DNA of 22,673 nt. Source: an uncultured Caulobacter sp. (lineage in GTDB: Bacteria; Pseudomonadota; Alphaproteobacteria; Caulobacterales; Caulobacteraceae). The notes below the pieces were generated by a model. That model searched no databases. It had not been told where the DNA came from and saw only the letters and a program-made list of their open reading frames with translations. The position numbers and the translations under genes were made by a program. The stretch is taken from assembly GCA_937991555.1 (NCBI GenBank), contig CALKHU010000171.1:1-22673 (forward strand). Direction: 5' to 3'. Within the stretch, counting starts at the first letter, position 1; every line of letters starts with the position of its first letter. Shown here piece after piece: positions 14,272 through 21,943 of this stretch.

Positions 14272-14377
14272 TGCGTGCTTCGACACGCGCCTTCGGCGCT
14301 GCTCAGCATGACGTGGGTGGGCAGCTTTCTGACCACGTCATCCTGAGCAGCCGCGAAGCGGCGTGTCGAAGCACGCA
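14272..14377. repeat. 106-bp long hairpin repeat between ribF and the protease gene
   Basis: Two 45-bp arms (14272-14316 and 14333-14377) are inverted copies with five mismatches around a 16-nt loop; the outer 17 bp (TGCGTGCTTCGACACGC) are perfect. The core reads as the CTTCGACACGC...GCTGCTCAGGATGACG type of hairpin that is common between genes in alphaproteobacteria. It starts 6 bp after the ribF stop, so it could also end or stabilise the upstream message. No flanking direct repeats or transposase are visible. Confidence 0.75.
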
Positions 14378-14432
14378 AAGACTCTCCCGACAGGCGACGA
14401 GGCCTTCCCACGCCGCTCGCCCCATGCTTCCG

Positions 14433-14440
14433 TTAACCAT
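14433..14440 (+). promoter_or_regulatory. CtrA-type half-site upstream of the S1C protease gene
   Basis: TTAACCAT, the octamer reported as a CtrA half-site in Caulobacter-like bacteria, lies 19 bp upstream of the ATG at 14460. An AT-rich octamer of this kind is uncommon in such GC-rich DNA. Only one half-site is present, so regulation is a suggestion only. Confidence 0.3.
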
Positions 14441-14459
14441 TGCGTTGGCGGGGGCCGGG

Positions 14460-15530
14460 ATGATCAAGGGGCGGAAGTACGATCTGTTCGCGAAGGCGCG
14501 CCGCCCGCGCCGCCGGTTGCCGGCCACGTTCAACTACCCGCCCGAGACCCAGCTGGTCTTCGATCCCGGCGACGCGCCGGCCATGTTCGTGCGCGAGCAG
14601 TCGCTGCTGGACGCCTATTCCAACGCCGTGGTCGATGCGGTCGAGGCGGTCGGCCCGGCCGTCGTGCGGGTCATCCCGATCGTGCCGGACGGCTACATCG
14701 CCGGGGAGGGCTCGGGCTTCTTCGTCAGCAACGACGGCCTGATCCTGACCAACCGGCACGTCATCGCCGGGGTGAACCGATTCGCCATCATCACCGCCGA
14801 CGGCCACGGCCTGACCGCCCGGCCGATCGGCGAGGACGCCGACACCGACATCGCCGTGCTGCGGCTTGAGAACGCCATGCGCACGCCGTTCGCGAAGCTT
14901 GGCGATTCCAAGAGCCTGCGGCGCGGCCAGCTGGTCATCGCCATCGGGGCGCCGCTCGGCTTCGAGGCGACGGTCACCACCGGCGTCGTCAGCGCGCTGG
15001 GCCGCTCGATCCGCGGCGAGCGCGGCCGGCTGATCGAGGACCTGATCCAGACCGATGCGGCGCTCAATCCCGGCAACAGCGGCGGGCCGCTGGTCAATTC
15101 CGCCGGCGAGGTGGTCGGCATCGCCACCGCGGTGATCAGCGGGGCCCAGGGCCTGTGCTTCGCCGTGGCCTCCAACACCGCCAGCTTCGTGATGGGCGAG
15201 ATCCTCAAGCACGGCTACGTCCAGCGTGGCTCGATCGGCGTGATCGCCCAGCAGACGCCGGTGCCGCCGGCCATCCAGAAGGCGACCGGTCTCAAGCAGG
15301 CCTACGCGGCCTGGGTGGCGACGGTGGAGCCGGGCGGTCCGGCGGCGAGGGCGGGCCTGGCCCAGGGCGATCTGATCGTCGGCGCCGACGGCAAGGCGGT
15401 CACCGGCCTGGACGACCTGCTCCGCGTGCTGGGTCCGACCAGCATCGGCAAGCCTATCGAGCTCGATGTGGTCCGCGCGGGCCGGCGCATGACCGTGACG
15501 GTGACCCCCAAGGCGCGGAAGAAGTCCTAG
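14460..15530 (+). CDS. HtrA/DegP-like S1C serine protease without signal peptide
   Basis: A 356-residue trypsin-like protease with one PDZ domain. The triad is complete: His100 in LTNRHVI, Asp130 in DTDIAVL and Ser207 in NPGNSGGPL. Residues about 265-350 form the PDZ domain (WVATVEPGGPAARAGLAQGDLIVGADGKAV). I see no signal peptide: the N-terminus is basic (MIKGRKYDLFAKARRPRRR), so the protein may be cytoplasmic, unlike periplasmic DegP. The start is between ATG at 14424 and ATG at 14460; I chose the second because the region between uses TTA, a codon hardly seen in this genome, and carries a CtrA-like site. The gene follows the hairpin repeat after ribF and ends 181 bp before ileS. HtrA-type proteases usually degrade or chaperone misfolded proteins; a substrate cannot be named. 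Confidence 0.88.
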   Translation: MIKGRKYDLFAKARRPRRRLPATFNYPPETQLVFDPGDAPAMFVREQSLLDAYSNAVVDAVEAVGPAVVRVIPIVPDGYIAGEGSGFFVSNDGLILTNRHVIAGVNRFAIITADGHGLTARPIGEDADTDIAVLRLENAMRTPFAKLGDSKSLRRGQLVIAIGAPLGFEATVTTGVVSALGRSIRGERGRLIEDLIQTDAALNPGNSGGPLVNSAGEVVGIATAVISGAQGLCFAVASNTASFVMGEILKHGYVQRGSIGVIAQQTPVPPAIQKATGLKQAYAAWVATVEPGGPAARAGLAQGDLIVGADGKAVTGLDDLLRVLGPTSIGKPIELDVVRAGRRMTVTVTPKARKKS

Positions 15531-15559
15531 CGTCCCTCCCTGCGGGGCGGGGAGAGGTG

Positions 15560-15588
15560 GTGCAAACTCCGCAAACCTCTGCTACAGC
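15560..15588 (+). promoter_or_regulatory. weak candidate promoter of ileS
   Basis: GCTACAGC (15581-15588) is near the Caulobacter -10 consensus GCTANAWC; a poor -35 (GTGCAAAC, 15560-15567) lies 13 bp upstream. It would give a leader of about 120 nt before ileS. I saw no T-box or other riboswitch pattern in that leader. Confidence 0.3.
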
Positions 15589-15711
15589 CCCGCGCGATGA
15601 CTTCGGTTCGGAAGACCTCGCGAATTATCCGCCCGGCGTGACGCCGCCGGGAACGGCCGCGCATGCCGGGACGTGACCCCGCACCCTTCCGACCAATTCC
15701 GAGAAAGTCCC

Positions 15712-18555
15712 ATGGCCGACGACGCCGCTTCCCCGCGCGACTACCGCGAAACCGTCTTCCTTCCCCACACGCCGTTCCCGATGCGGGCGGGCCTGCCGAA
15801 GAAGGAGCCCGAGATCCTGGCGAACTGGGAGGCCCAGGACCTCTACAACCTCGTCCGCAGGACCCGTAAGGCGGCCGGCGCGCCGCTGTTCGTGTTCCAC
15901 GACGGCCCGCCCTACGCGAACGGCGCCATCCACATCGGCCATGCGCTGAACAAGCTGCTGAAGGACTTCGCCTGCCGCAGCCGCCTGGCCATGGGCTACG
16001 ACGTCGACTTCATCCCCGGCTGGGACTGCCACGGCCTTCCCATCGAGTGGAAGATCGAGGAGCAGTTCCGCGCCAAGGGCCGCCGCAAGGACGAGATCCC
16101 CAACGCCGAGTTCCGCGCCGAGTGCCGCGCCTACGCCGACCACTGGATCGGCGAGCAGATGAAGGGCTTCAAGCGGCTGGGCGTGCTGGCCGACTGGGAG
16201 AACCGCTACGCCACGATGGACTTCTCCAGCGAGGCGGCGACGGTGGCCGAGTTCCACAGGTTCGTCATGTCGGGCCAGCTCTACCGCGGCTCCAAGCCGG
16301 TGATGTGGTCGCCGGTCGAGCGCACCGCCCTGGCGGACGCCGAGGTCGAGTACGCCGACCACGTCTCGCCCACGATCTGGGTGAAGTTCCCGGTGCGCGG
16401 CGGCGACGCCAGCGTGGTGATCTGGACGACCACCCCCTGGACCATCCCGGCCAACCGGGCGGTCAGCTACAACCCGGCCATCGACTACGGCGTCTATGAG
16501 GTCGTGGCGCTGGAGGAGAACCTCGATTTCCAGCCGTGGGCGGCGCCCGGCGACCGCCTGATCCTCGCCGACAAACTGGCCGAGGAGGTCTTCAAGGCCG
16601 CCAAGGTCGCCAGGTGGACGCGGGTCGAGACGGCGAAGCTCGAAGGCGTCGTGCTCTCCCACCCGCTCGCCGCCCTCGACGCCGGCTACGGCTTCGACGT
16701 GCCGATGCTGGCCGGCGACCACGTCACCGATGACGCCGGCACCGGCTTCGTCCACACCGCCCCGGGCCACGGCGCGGACGACTATGTCGTCTGGCTGAAG
16801 AACGGCTATCGCGACATCCCCGAGACCGTCGACGCCGACGGCGCCTACTATCCGCATGTGCCGCTGTTCGGCGGTCTCAAGGTGCTTGAGACCGAGGGCA
16901 AGAAGGCTGGCAGGTTCGGCCCGGCCAACGGCGCGGTGATGGAGAAGCTGATCGAGGCGGGCGCCCTGCTGGCGCGCGGCCGGCTGGAGCACAGCTATCC
17001 GCACAGCTGGCGCTCGAAGGCCCCGGTCATCTTCCGCAACACGCCGCAGTGGTTCATCCGCATGGACGAGCCGCTGGAGGACGGGACCACGCTGCGCGGC
17101 CGCGCCCTGAAGGGCATCGCCGAGACCCGGTTCTTCCCCGACAGCGGCCGCAATCGCATCGGCGGCATGGTCGAGACCCGTCCGGACTGGCTGATCAGCC
17201 GCCAGCGCGCCTGGGGCACGCCGCTCGCGATGTTCGTCGACAAGGCCACCGGCGAGCCTCTGAAGGACGAGGCGGTCAACGAGCGTATCGTCAAGCTGAT
17301 GCGCGAGGAGGGCGCCGACGCCTGGTTCAACCGGCCGGCCACGGATTTCCTCGGCAATCACGACCCGGCGAAGTACGAGAAGGTCGAGGACATCCTCGAT
17401 GTCTGGTTCGACTCGGGCGCGACGCACGCCTTCACGCTGGAAGGCCGCGCCGAGGGCGACAGCCGCTGGCCTGCCGACCTCTATCTCGAAGGCTCCGACC
17501 AGCATCGCGGCTGGTTCCAGTCGTCGCTGCTGGAGTCGTGCGGCACCCGCGGCCGCCCGCCCTACGGCACGCTGGTCACCCACGGCTTCACCCTCGACGA
17601 GAACGGACAGAAGATGTCCAAGTCGCTGGGCAACACCGTTGAGCCGCACGAGGTGATCGCCCAGTCCGGCGCCGAAATCCTCCGCCTGTGGACGGCGACG
17701 GTCGACTACATGGAAGACCAGCGGATCGGGCCGACGATCCTGGCCACCGTGACCGACAGCTACCGCAAGCTGCGCAACACCATGCGCTACCTGCTGGGCG
17801 CGCTGGCCGGCTTCACCGACGCCGAGCGCGTCGCCGTCGCCGACATGCCGCCGCTGGAGCAGTACATCCTGCACCGGTTGTGGCAGCTCGATACGCAGGT
17901 GCGCACGGCCTACGAGACCTACCGCTTCAACGAGGTGGTCCGGCCGCTGCTCGACTTCTGCCAGGGCGACCTGTCGGTGTTCTTCTTCGACATCCGCAAG
18001 GACAGCCTCTACTGCGACCGGCCCGACAGCCTGACGCGCCGGGCCTATCGCACCGTGCTGGACGCCATCTTCGAGCGCCTGACCATCTGGCTGGGCCCGC
18101 TGATGACCTTCACCATGGAGGAGGCCTGGACGACCCGCTTCCCCGAGGCGGGCTCGAACGTCCTGCGCGTGTTCCCGGAAACCCCGGCGGACTGGCGAAA
18201 CGACGCCGAATTCGCGCGCTGGACGGCGATGGACGAGGTCGTCTCGGCCGTCACCGCCGCCCTCGAGGTCGAGCGCCGCGAGAAGCGCATCGGCGCCGCG
18301 CTGGAGGCGGCGCCCAAGGTCGAGCTGACGGCCGAGCAGTCCAGGCTGTTCGAGGGGCTTTCGGCCGCCGAGATCTTCCGCACCAGCGACGCGGAACTGA
18401 TCGAGGCGGGCGCCCTCAACGTCCGGCCGTTCCGGGCCGAGGGCGACAAGTGCGACCGTTGCTGGCGGATCCTGCCGGAGGTGAAGGCCGACACGCGCCT
18501 CTGCCTGCGCTGCGAGGACGCCGTCGAGGCCTGGGACAAGTCGCGCGCCGCCTGA
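15712..18555 (+). CDS. ileS: isoleucyl-tRNA synthetase
   Basis: A 947-residue class I synthetase that charges tRNA-Ile. The ATP site HIGH is at 74-77 within GAIHIGHALNK and KMSKS at 634-638 within GQKMSKSLGN. The CP1 editing insert (about 195-390) has WTTTPWTIPANRA and the GTGFVHTAPGHGADDY motif that holds the editing site. The anticodon-binding domain follows the Rossmann core, and the C-terminus has a zinc finger with Cys914, Cys917, Cys931 and Cys934 (CDRC...CLRC), as in the bacterial IleRS type. I chose the ATG at 15712 because it gives the usual MADD-type start; an in-frame ATG at 15673 adds 13 unsupported residues. It lies 34 bp ahead of lspA, probably one operon. Confidence 0.98.
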   Translation: MADDAASPRDYRETVFLPHTPFPMRAGLPKKEPEILANWEAQDLYNLVRRTRKAAGAPLFVFHDGPPYANGAIHIGHALNKLLKDFACRSRLAMGYDVDFIPGWDCHGLPIEWKIEEQFRAKGRRKDEIPNAEFRAECRAYADHWIGEQMKGFKRLGVLADWENRYATMDFSSEAATVAEFHRFVMSGQLYRGSKPVMWSPVERTALADAEVEYADHVSPTIWVKFPVRGGDASVVIWTTTPWTIPANRAVSYNPAIDYGVYEVVALEENLDFQPWAAPGDRLILADKLAEEVFKAAKVARWTRVETAKLEGVVLSHPLAALDAGYGFDVPMLAGDHVTDDAGTGFVHTAPGHGADDYVVWLKNGYRDIPETVDADGAYYPHVPLFGGLKVLETEGKKAGRFGPANGAVMEKLIEAGALLARGRLEHSYPHSWRSKAPVIFRNTPQWFIRMDEPLEDGTTLRGRALKGIAETRFFPDSGRNRIGGMVETRPDWLISRQRAWGTPLAMFVDKATGEPLKDEAVNERIVKLMREEGADAWFNRPATDFLGNHDPAKYEKVEDILDVWFDSGATHAFTLEGRAEGDSRWPADLYLEGSDQHRGWFQSSLLESCGTRGRPPYGTLVTHGFTLDENGQKMSKSLGNTVEPHEVIAQSGAEILRLWTATVDYMEDQRIGPTILATVTDSYRKLRNTMRYLLGALAGFTDAERVAVADMPPLEQYILHRLWQLDTQVRTAYETYRFNEVVRPLLDFCQGDLSVFFFDIRKDSLYCDRPDSLTRRAYRTVLDAIFERLTIWLGPLMTFTMEEAWTTRFPEAGSNVLRVFPETPADWRNDAEFARWTAMDEVVSAVTAALEVERREKRIGAALEAAPKVELTAEQSRLFEGLSAAEIFRTSDAELIEAGALNVRPFRAEGDKCDRCWRILPEVKADTRLCLRCEDAVEAWDKSRAA

Positions 18556-18589
18556 TACCCCTTCGCGGACTGACACAGGGAAACGCCGC

Positions 18590-19180
18590 TTGAGTACCGA
18601 AGCCCCCGAAGCCCCGGAAGCATCGCCGGTCTCCCACACGCCGGAGCCCGCCGCCGCGCCGCCGGCGACGGCGACGTTGCAGGGCCCCAAGGCCTTCACG
18701 ATCGCCCTGGCGGTGATCGTCTTCGACCAGGTGATCAAGCTCTGGATGCTGGGCAGCGTGTTCCCGAACGCCTGCCAGCCGTTCAGCCCTACCCCCGCGA
18801 TGTACACGCCCTGCACCGTGCCGGTCGCGGGGCCGCTGAACCTGACCATGGTCTGGAACCAGGGCGTCAGCTTCGGCCTGTTCCGGGGCGAGCAGGACTG
18901 GGTCCGCTGGGCCCTGGCCGCCTTCTCGCTCGGCGTCGCCGTCGCACTCGGCGTCTGGGCCCGTCGGGTTGACCGGCCGCTGCTCGGCGCGGCCATCGGC
19001 CTGGTCATGGGCGGCGCGGTCGGCAACCTGATCGACCGAGTCCGGCTCGGGGCGGTCGCAGACTTCATCGACGTCCAGGCCCTCTACTTCCCCTGGGTGT
19101 TCAACGTCGCCGACAGCGCCATCACCATCGGCGTCATCCTGCTGCTGCTCGACAGCGTGCGGCGGGACGTGCGTCCTTAA
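18590..19180 (+). CDS. lspA: lipoprotein signal peptidase (signal peptidase II)
   Basis: A 196-residue inner-membrane aspartyl peptidase that cleaves signal peptides of lipoproteins just before the lipidated Cys. Four hydrophobic segments (about 35-55, 103-122, 130-148, 168-190) and the family motifs VWNQGVSFGLF, GGAVGNLIDRVRLGAVADFIDV (Asp149) and FNVADSAITIG (Asp175) are present; Asp149 and Asp175 are the catalytic pair. The first 32 residues are a Pro/Ala/Glu-rich extension not found in short LspA proteins. The start is TTG at 18590 with GGGA 7 bp upstream; no ATG or GTG fits well. It probably shares the ileS transcript and is followed by a gene for a lipoprotein that it would process. Confidence 0.95.
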   Translation: MSTEAPEAPEASPVSHTPEPAAAPPATATLQGPKAFTIALAVIVFDQVIKLWMLGSVFPNACQPFSPTPAMYTPCTVPVAGPLNLTMVWNQGVSFGLFRGEQDWVRWALAAFSLGVAVALGVWARRVDRPLLGAAIGLVMGGAVGNLIDRVRLGAVADFIDVQALYFPWVFNVADSAITIGVILLLLDSVRRDVRP

Positions 19181-19261
19181 TCGAAGTTGCCGCCCGCCTT
19201 ACTTTTGGCGTATCCACCTCGTCTGTCTTAGGCCGGGGGCGGCCTGTTGGAGCTAGGCTCG

Positions 19262-19819
19262 ATGATCTCTACCCGCGTGATGTGCGTGCTGGCCCTGACG
19301 GCCGCGGCCGGACTGGGCGGCTGCCAGTCGGCCAGCAAGGCCATGGGCATCGCCAAGGTGACCCCGGACGAGTTCCGTGTTGTGACCAAGGCCCCGCTCG
19401 TGATCCCGCCGGAATACGCGCTGCGTCCGCCGGCCCCGGGCGAGCCCCGCCCGCAGGAGCTGCAGCCTGAAAGCGCCGCCCGCGCCGCCCTGGCCGGCCA
19501 GGCCGCCGCGGCCCAGCGTTCGGACGGCGAACGCCTGCTGGTCGCCCGCTCCGGCGCCGACAAGGCCGATCCGCTGATCCGCTATGTCGTCGACGACGAG
19601 TTCGGCGACATCGCCCACAAGGACAAGTCGTTCGCCGACCGCATCATGTTCTGGCGCAAGGACGCGCCGGCGGCGCCGGTCGCGACCGGGACCGGCGCGG
19701 ACGCCGTCGTCACGGTGGACGCCGCGGCCGAGGAGGCCCGCCTCAAGGAGCTGACCGGCGGCAAGACGGTCATCATCTCCCGCGAGAAGGGCAGCTGGGT
19801 GAAGCTTCCGGGTCTGTAG
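19262..19819 (+). CDS. bamF: DUF3035 lipoprotein, likely BamF of the outer-membrane assembly complex
   Basis: A 185-residue predicted lipoprotein: the signal peptide ends with a lipobox Leu-Gly-Gly-Cys, so Cys21 would be lipidated after cleavage by LspA. The conserved patch PDEFRVVTKAPLVIPPEYALRPPAPGEPRPQE (given here in part: PDEFRVV and APLVIPPEYALRPP) is the DUF3035 signature and resembles the N-terminal region of E. coli BamC. In Caulobacter a lipoprotein of this kind, BamF, is a subunit of the complex that inserts outer-membrane proteins. The rest is Ala/Glu-rich and low in complexity, ending with a short basic stretch. I chose the ATG at 19262, with GGAG 9 bp upstream, over an in-frame TTG at 19247. 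An intrinsic terminator follows. The symbol is moderately sure. Confidence 0.8.
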   Translation: MISTRVMCVLALTAAAGLGGCQSASKAMGIAKVTPDEFRVVTKAPLVIPPEYALRPPAPGEPRPQELQPESAARAALAGQAAAAQRSDGERLLVARSGADKADPLIRYVVDDEFGDIAHKDKSFADRIMFWRKDAPAAPVATGTGADAVVTVDAAAEEARLKELTGGKTVIISREKGSWVKLPGL

Positions 19820-19844
19820 ACCCAGGCCTCGTCGGAAAAGTCTG

Positions 19845-19882
19845 AAGGGCCTCGCCGGGGACGGCGGGGCCCTTTTCCCTTT
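19845..19882 (+). terminator. Rho-independent terminator after the DUF3035 gene
   Basis: The 12-bp stem AAGGGCCTCGCC (19845-19856) and GGCGGGGCCCTT (19863-19874), with one G-T pair and a GGGGAC loop, is followed by TTTTCCCTTT. It lies 25 bp past the stop codon and 42 bp before mutL, marking the end of the ileS-lspA-lipoprotein group. Confidence 0.85.
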
Positions 19883-19906
19883 GTGCGTCCTCACCCCCCG
19901 GAATCG

Positions 19907-19914
19907 GCTAAGGT
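19907..19914 (+). promoter_or_regulatory. possible -10 element of mutL
   Basis: GCTAAGGT fits the Caulobacter -10 GCTANAWC at most positions and lies 9 bp before the mutL ATG, where no ribosome binding site is seen. A -35 is weak (TTGTGCG at 19881-19887, 19 bp upstream), so this is tentative. Confidence 0.3.
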
Positions 19915-19923
19915 CCGCACCCC

Positions 19924-21828
19924 ATGCCCATCCGCCGCCTGCCTCCGGAGACCGTCAACCGCATCGCCGCCGGCGAGGTGGTCGAGCGTCCGGCGAGCGC
20001 GATCAAGGAGCTGGTCGAGAATGCGCTGGACGCCGGCGCCGGCGGCACGGAGGTCGAGGCCGACAACGGCGGCCTGTCCCGGATCCTGATCGTCGACGAT
20101 GGCTGCGGCATGACCGCCGACGAGCTGTCCCTGGCCGTCGAGCGGCACGCCACCTCCAAGCTCGCGCCGCAGCCTGACGGCAGCTGGGACCTGCTCAACA
20201 TCTCGACGATGGGCTTCCGGGGCGAGGCGCTGCCGTCGATCGGCTCGGTCGCCCGGCTGTCGATCTCCAGCCGGCCGCGCGACGGCGGCCCGGCCCACGC
20301 CATCCTCGTCGAGGGCGGCGCCGTGGGCGAGGTCGGCCCCGCGCCCTTCGCCGGGCCGCACGGCGCGCGCGTCGAGGTCCGCGACCTGTTCTACGCCACC
20401 CCCGCGCGCCTGAAGTTCATGAAGTCGCCGCGCGCCGAGCAGATGGCCATCGCCGAGGAGCTGAAGCGCCAGGCCATGGCCCACGAGGCGGTCGCCTTCA
20501 CCCTGGACCTCGACGGACGCCGCACGATGCGCCTCTCGGCCGAGCACCCCGGACCGGAGGGACGGCTCGCGCGCCTCGCGGCGGTGCTGGGCCGGGAGTT
20601 CCAGGACAATGCGCTGCAGATCGACCACGAGCGCGACGGCGTCCGCCTGACCGGGTTCGCCGGCCTGCCGACCTACAACCGCGGCAACGCCGCCCACCAG
20701 TACCTGTTCGTCAACGGCCGGCCGGTGCGCGACCGCCTGCTGCAGGGCGCCCTGCGGGCCGCCTATGCCGACTATCTGGCCCGCGACCGCCATCCGACCG
20801 CCGCCCTCTACATCGAGCTCGACCCGACCTACGTCGACGTCAACGTCCACCCGGCCAAGGCCGAGGTGCGATTCCGCGACCCGGCGCTGGTGCGGGGGCT
20901 GATCGTGGGCGGCCTGCGCCATTCGCTGGCGGCGGCGGGGCACAGGGCCTCGACGACCGTGGCCAGTTCCGCGCTCGCGGGTTTCCGCCCGCAAGGCGCG
21001 CCGGGCTACCAGCCCGGCTATGCGCCGCCGCCGGACGCTGCCGGCTTCTCGGCCTGGCAGGCCGGCGGCTGGCGACCGGCGACGGCCCAGCAGCTGCCCG
21101 GCCTGAATGCGGTCTCGGCCCGGGTCGAGGCGCCGCCCTCCGGCTTTCCCGCCGGGGTGATGGCGGAGGCGATCGGCATGGCCCTCTCGCCGGTTCCGCA
21201 GCCCGGCGCGGCGGACGGCTACGCGGCGCCGGTCGTGGACCTCGTCGACTATCCGCTCGGCGCCGCCCGGGCCCAGGTGCACGAGACCTACATCGTCGCC
21301 CAGACCCGCGACGGCATCGTCATCGTCGACCAGCACGCCGCCCATGAGCGCCTCGTCTACGAGCGGATGAAGCACGAGATGGACGCCGGCGGGGTCGCCC
21401 GCCAGACCCTGCTGCTGCCCGAGGTGGTCGAGCTCGACCCCGCCGAGGCCGAGCGCGTGGCCGCCCGGGCCGACGAACTGGCCGCCCTCGGGCTGGTGGT
21501 GGAGCCCTTCGGTCCCGGGGCCGTGCTGGTCCGGGAGACGCCGGCCCTGCTCGGCGACGCCGACGCCGCCGGCCTGGTCCGCGACATCGCCGACGACCTC
21601 AGCGAGAACGGCCAGGCCCTGGCGCTGAAGGAGCGGCTCGAGGAGGTCTGCTCGACCATGGCCTGCCACGGCTCGGTCCGCGCCGGCCGCCGGCTGACCG
21701 CCGCCGAGATGAACGCCCTGCTGCGGGAGATGGAGGCCACGCCCCACAGCGGCCAGTGCAACCACGGCCGCCCGACCTACGTCGAACTCAAGCTCAGCGA
21801 CATCGAGCGACTGTTCGGCCGGCGCTGA
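19924..21828 (+). CDS. mutL: DNA mismatch repair protein MutL
   Basis: A 634-residue MutL. The N-terminal GHKL ATPase (residues 1-330) has IAAGEVVERPASAIKELVENALDAGA with Glu32 and Asn33, the DDGCGM motif and FRGEALPSIGSVA, plus VRDLFYATPARLKF and the second-domain VNGRPVRDRLL and YVDVNVHPAKAEVRF. A Pro/Ala-rich linker of about 100 residues leads to the C-terminal dimerisation domain. There DQHAAHERLVYE (469-480) is the DQHA(X)2E(X)4E metal motif of the MutL nicking endonuclease, with the further CHGSVRAGRRL and QCNHGRPTYVEL motifs, so this is an endonuclease-type MutL, as expected in a bacterium without MutH. The start is fixed by the conserved IRRLPPETVNRIAAGE beginning. The gene follows the terminator at 19845 and precedes an unrelated secreted protein. 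Confidence 0.97.
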   Translation: MPIRRLPPETVNRIAAGEVVERPASAIKELVENALDAGAGGTEVEADNGGLSRILIVDDGCGMTADELSLAVERHATSKLAPQPDGSWDLLNISTMGFRGEALPSIGSVARLSISSRPRDGGPAHAILVEGGAVGEVGPAPFAGPHGARVEVRDLFYATPARLKFMKSPRAEQMAIAEELKRQAMAHEAVAFTLDLDGRRTMRLSAEHPGPEGRLARLAAVLGREFQDNALQIDHERDGVRLTGFAGLPTYNRGNAAHQYLFVNGRPVRDRLLQGALRAAYADYLARDRHPTAALYIELDPTYVDVNVHPAKAEVRFRDPALVRGLIVGGLRHSLAAAGHRASTTVASSALAGFRPQGAPGYQPGYAPPPDAAGFSAWQAGGWRPATAQQLPGLNAVSARVEAPPSGFPAGVMAEAIGMALSPVPQPGAADGYAAPVVDLVDYPLGAARAQVHETYIVAQTRDGIVIVDQHAAHERLVYERMKHEMDAGGVARQTLLLPEVVELDPAEAERVAARADELAALGLVVEPFGPGAVLVRETPALLGDADAAGLVRDIADDLSENGQALALKERLEEVCSTMACHGSVRAGRRLTAAEMNALLREMEATPHSGQCNHGRPTYVELKLSDIERLFGRR

Positions 21829-21900
21829 CCGACGGTCGGGCCGGGCGTCCACCGAGGCGCCGCGGCGGCCCATCCCCCCTTTTTCCGGGGCGCGCGGCGC

Positions 21901-21924
21901 GGCGGGACGGGGCAGGGTCCCGCC
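21901..21924 (+). other. hairpin in the leader of the last gene
   Basis: Perfect 8-bp arms GGCGGGAC (21901-21908) and GTCCCGCC (21917-21924) close an 8-nt loop and end 7 bp before the GGAGG ribosome binding site of the gene at 21944. It could shape translation of that gene or end mutL transcription; no T-run follows. Confidence 0.3.
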
Positions 21925-21943
21925 AGGATCTGGAGGGACCCCG

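Noticed and set aside
14112..14459. Longer in-frame extension of the S1C protease over the end of ribF and the hairpin repeat
   Set aside because: It would overlap ribF, cross a repeat and use codons untypical of the genome; it has no protease similarity.
15531..15556. CCTCCC...GGGGAG inverted segment after the protease gene, possibly a terminator
   Set aside because: Arms are short and imperfect and no T-run follows, so I do not call it.
15531..15711. Possible T-box or leader regulation of ileS
   Set aside because: No specifier stem, T-box sequence or antiterminator pattern is visible, and T-boxes are essentially a Gram-positive feature.
15625..19068. Very long open frame on the minus strand (1147 codons) opposite ileS and lspA
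   Set aside because: It mirrors the codon bias of the real genes, is low in complexity (Arg, Gly, Ala, Asp, Val, Leu, Gln, His), has no recognisable domain and no ribosome binding site, while the plus strand encodes complete ileS and lspA.
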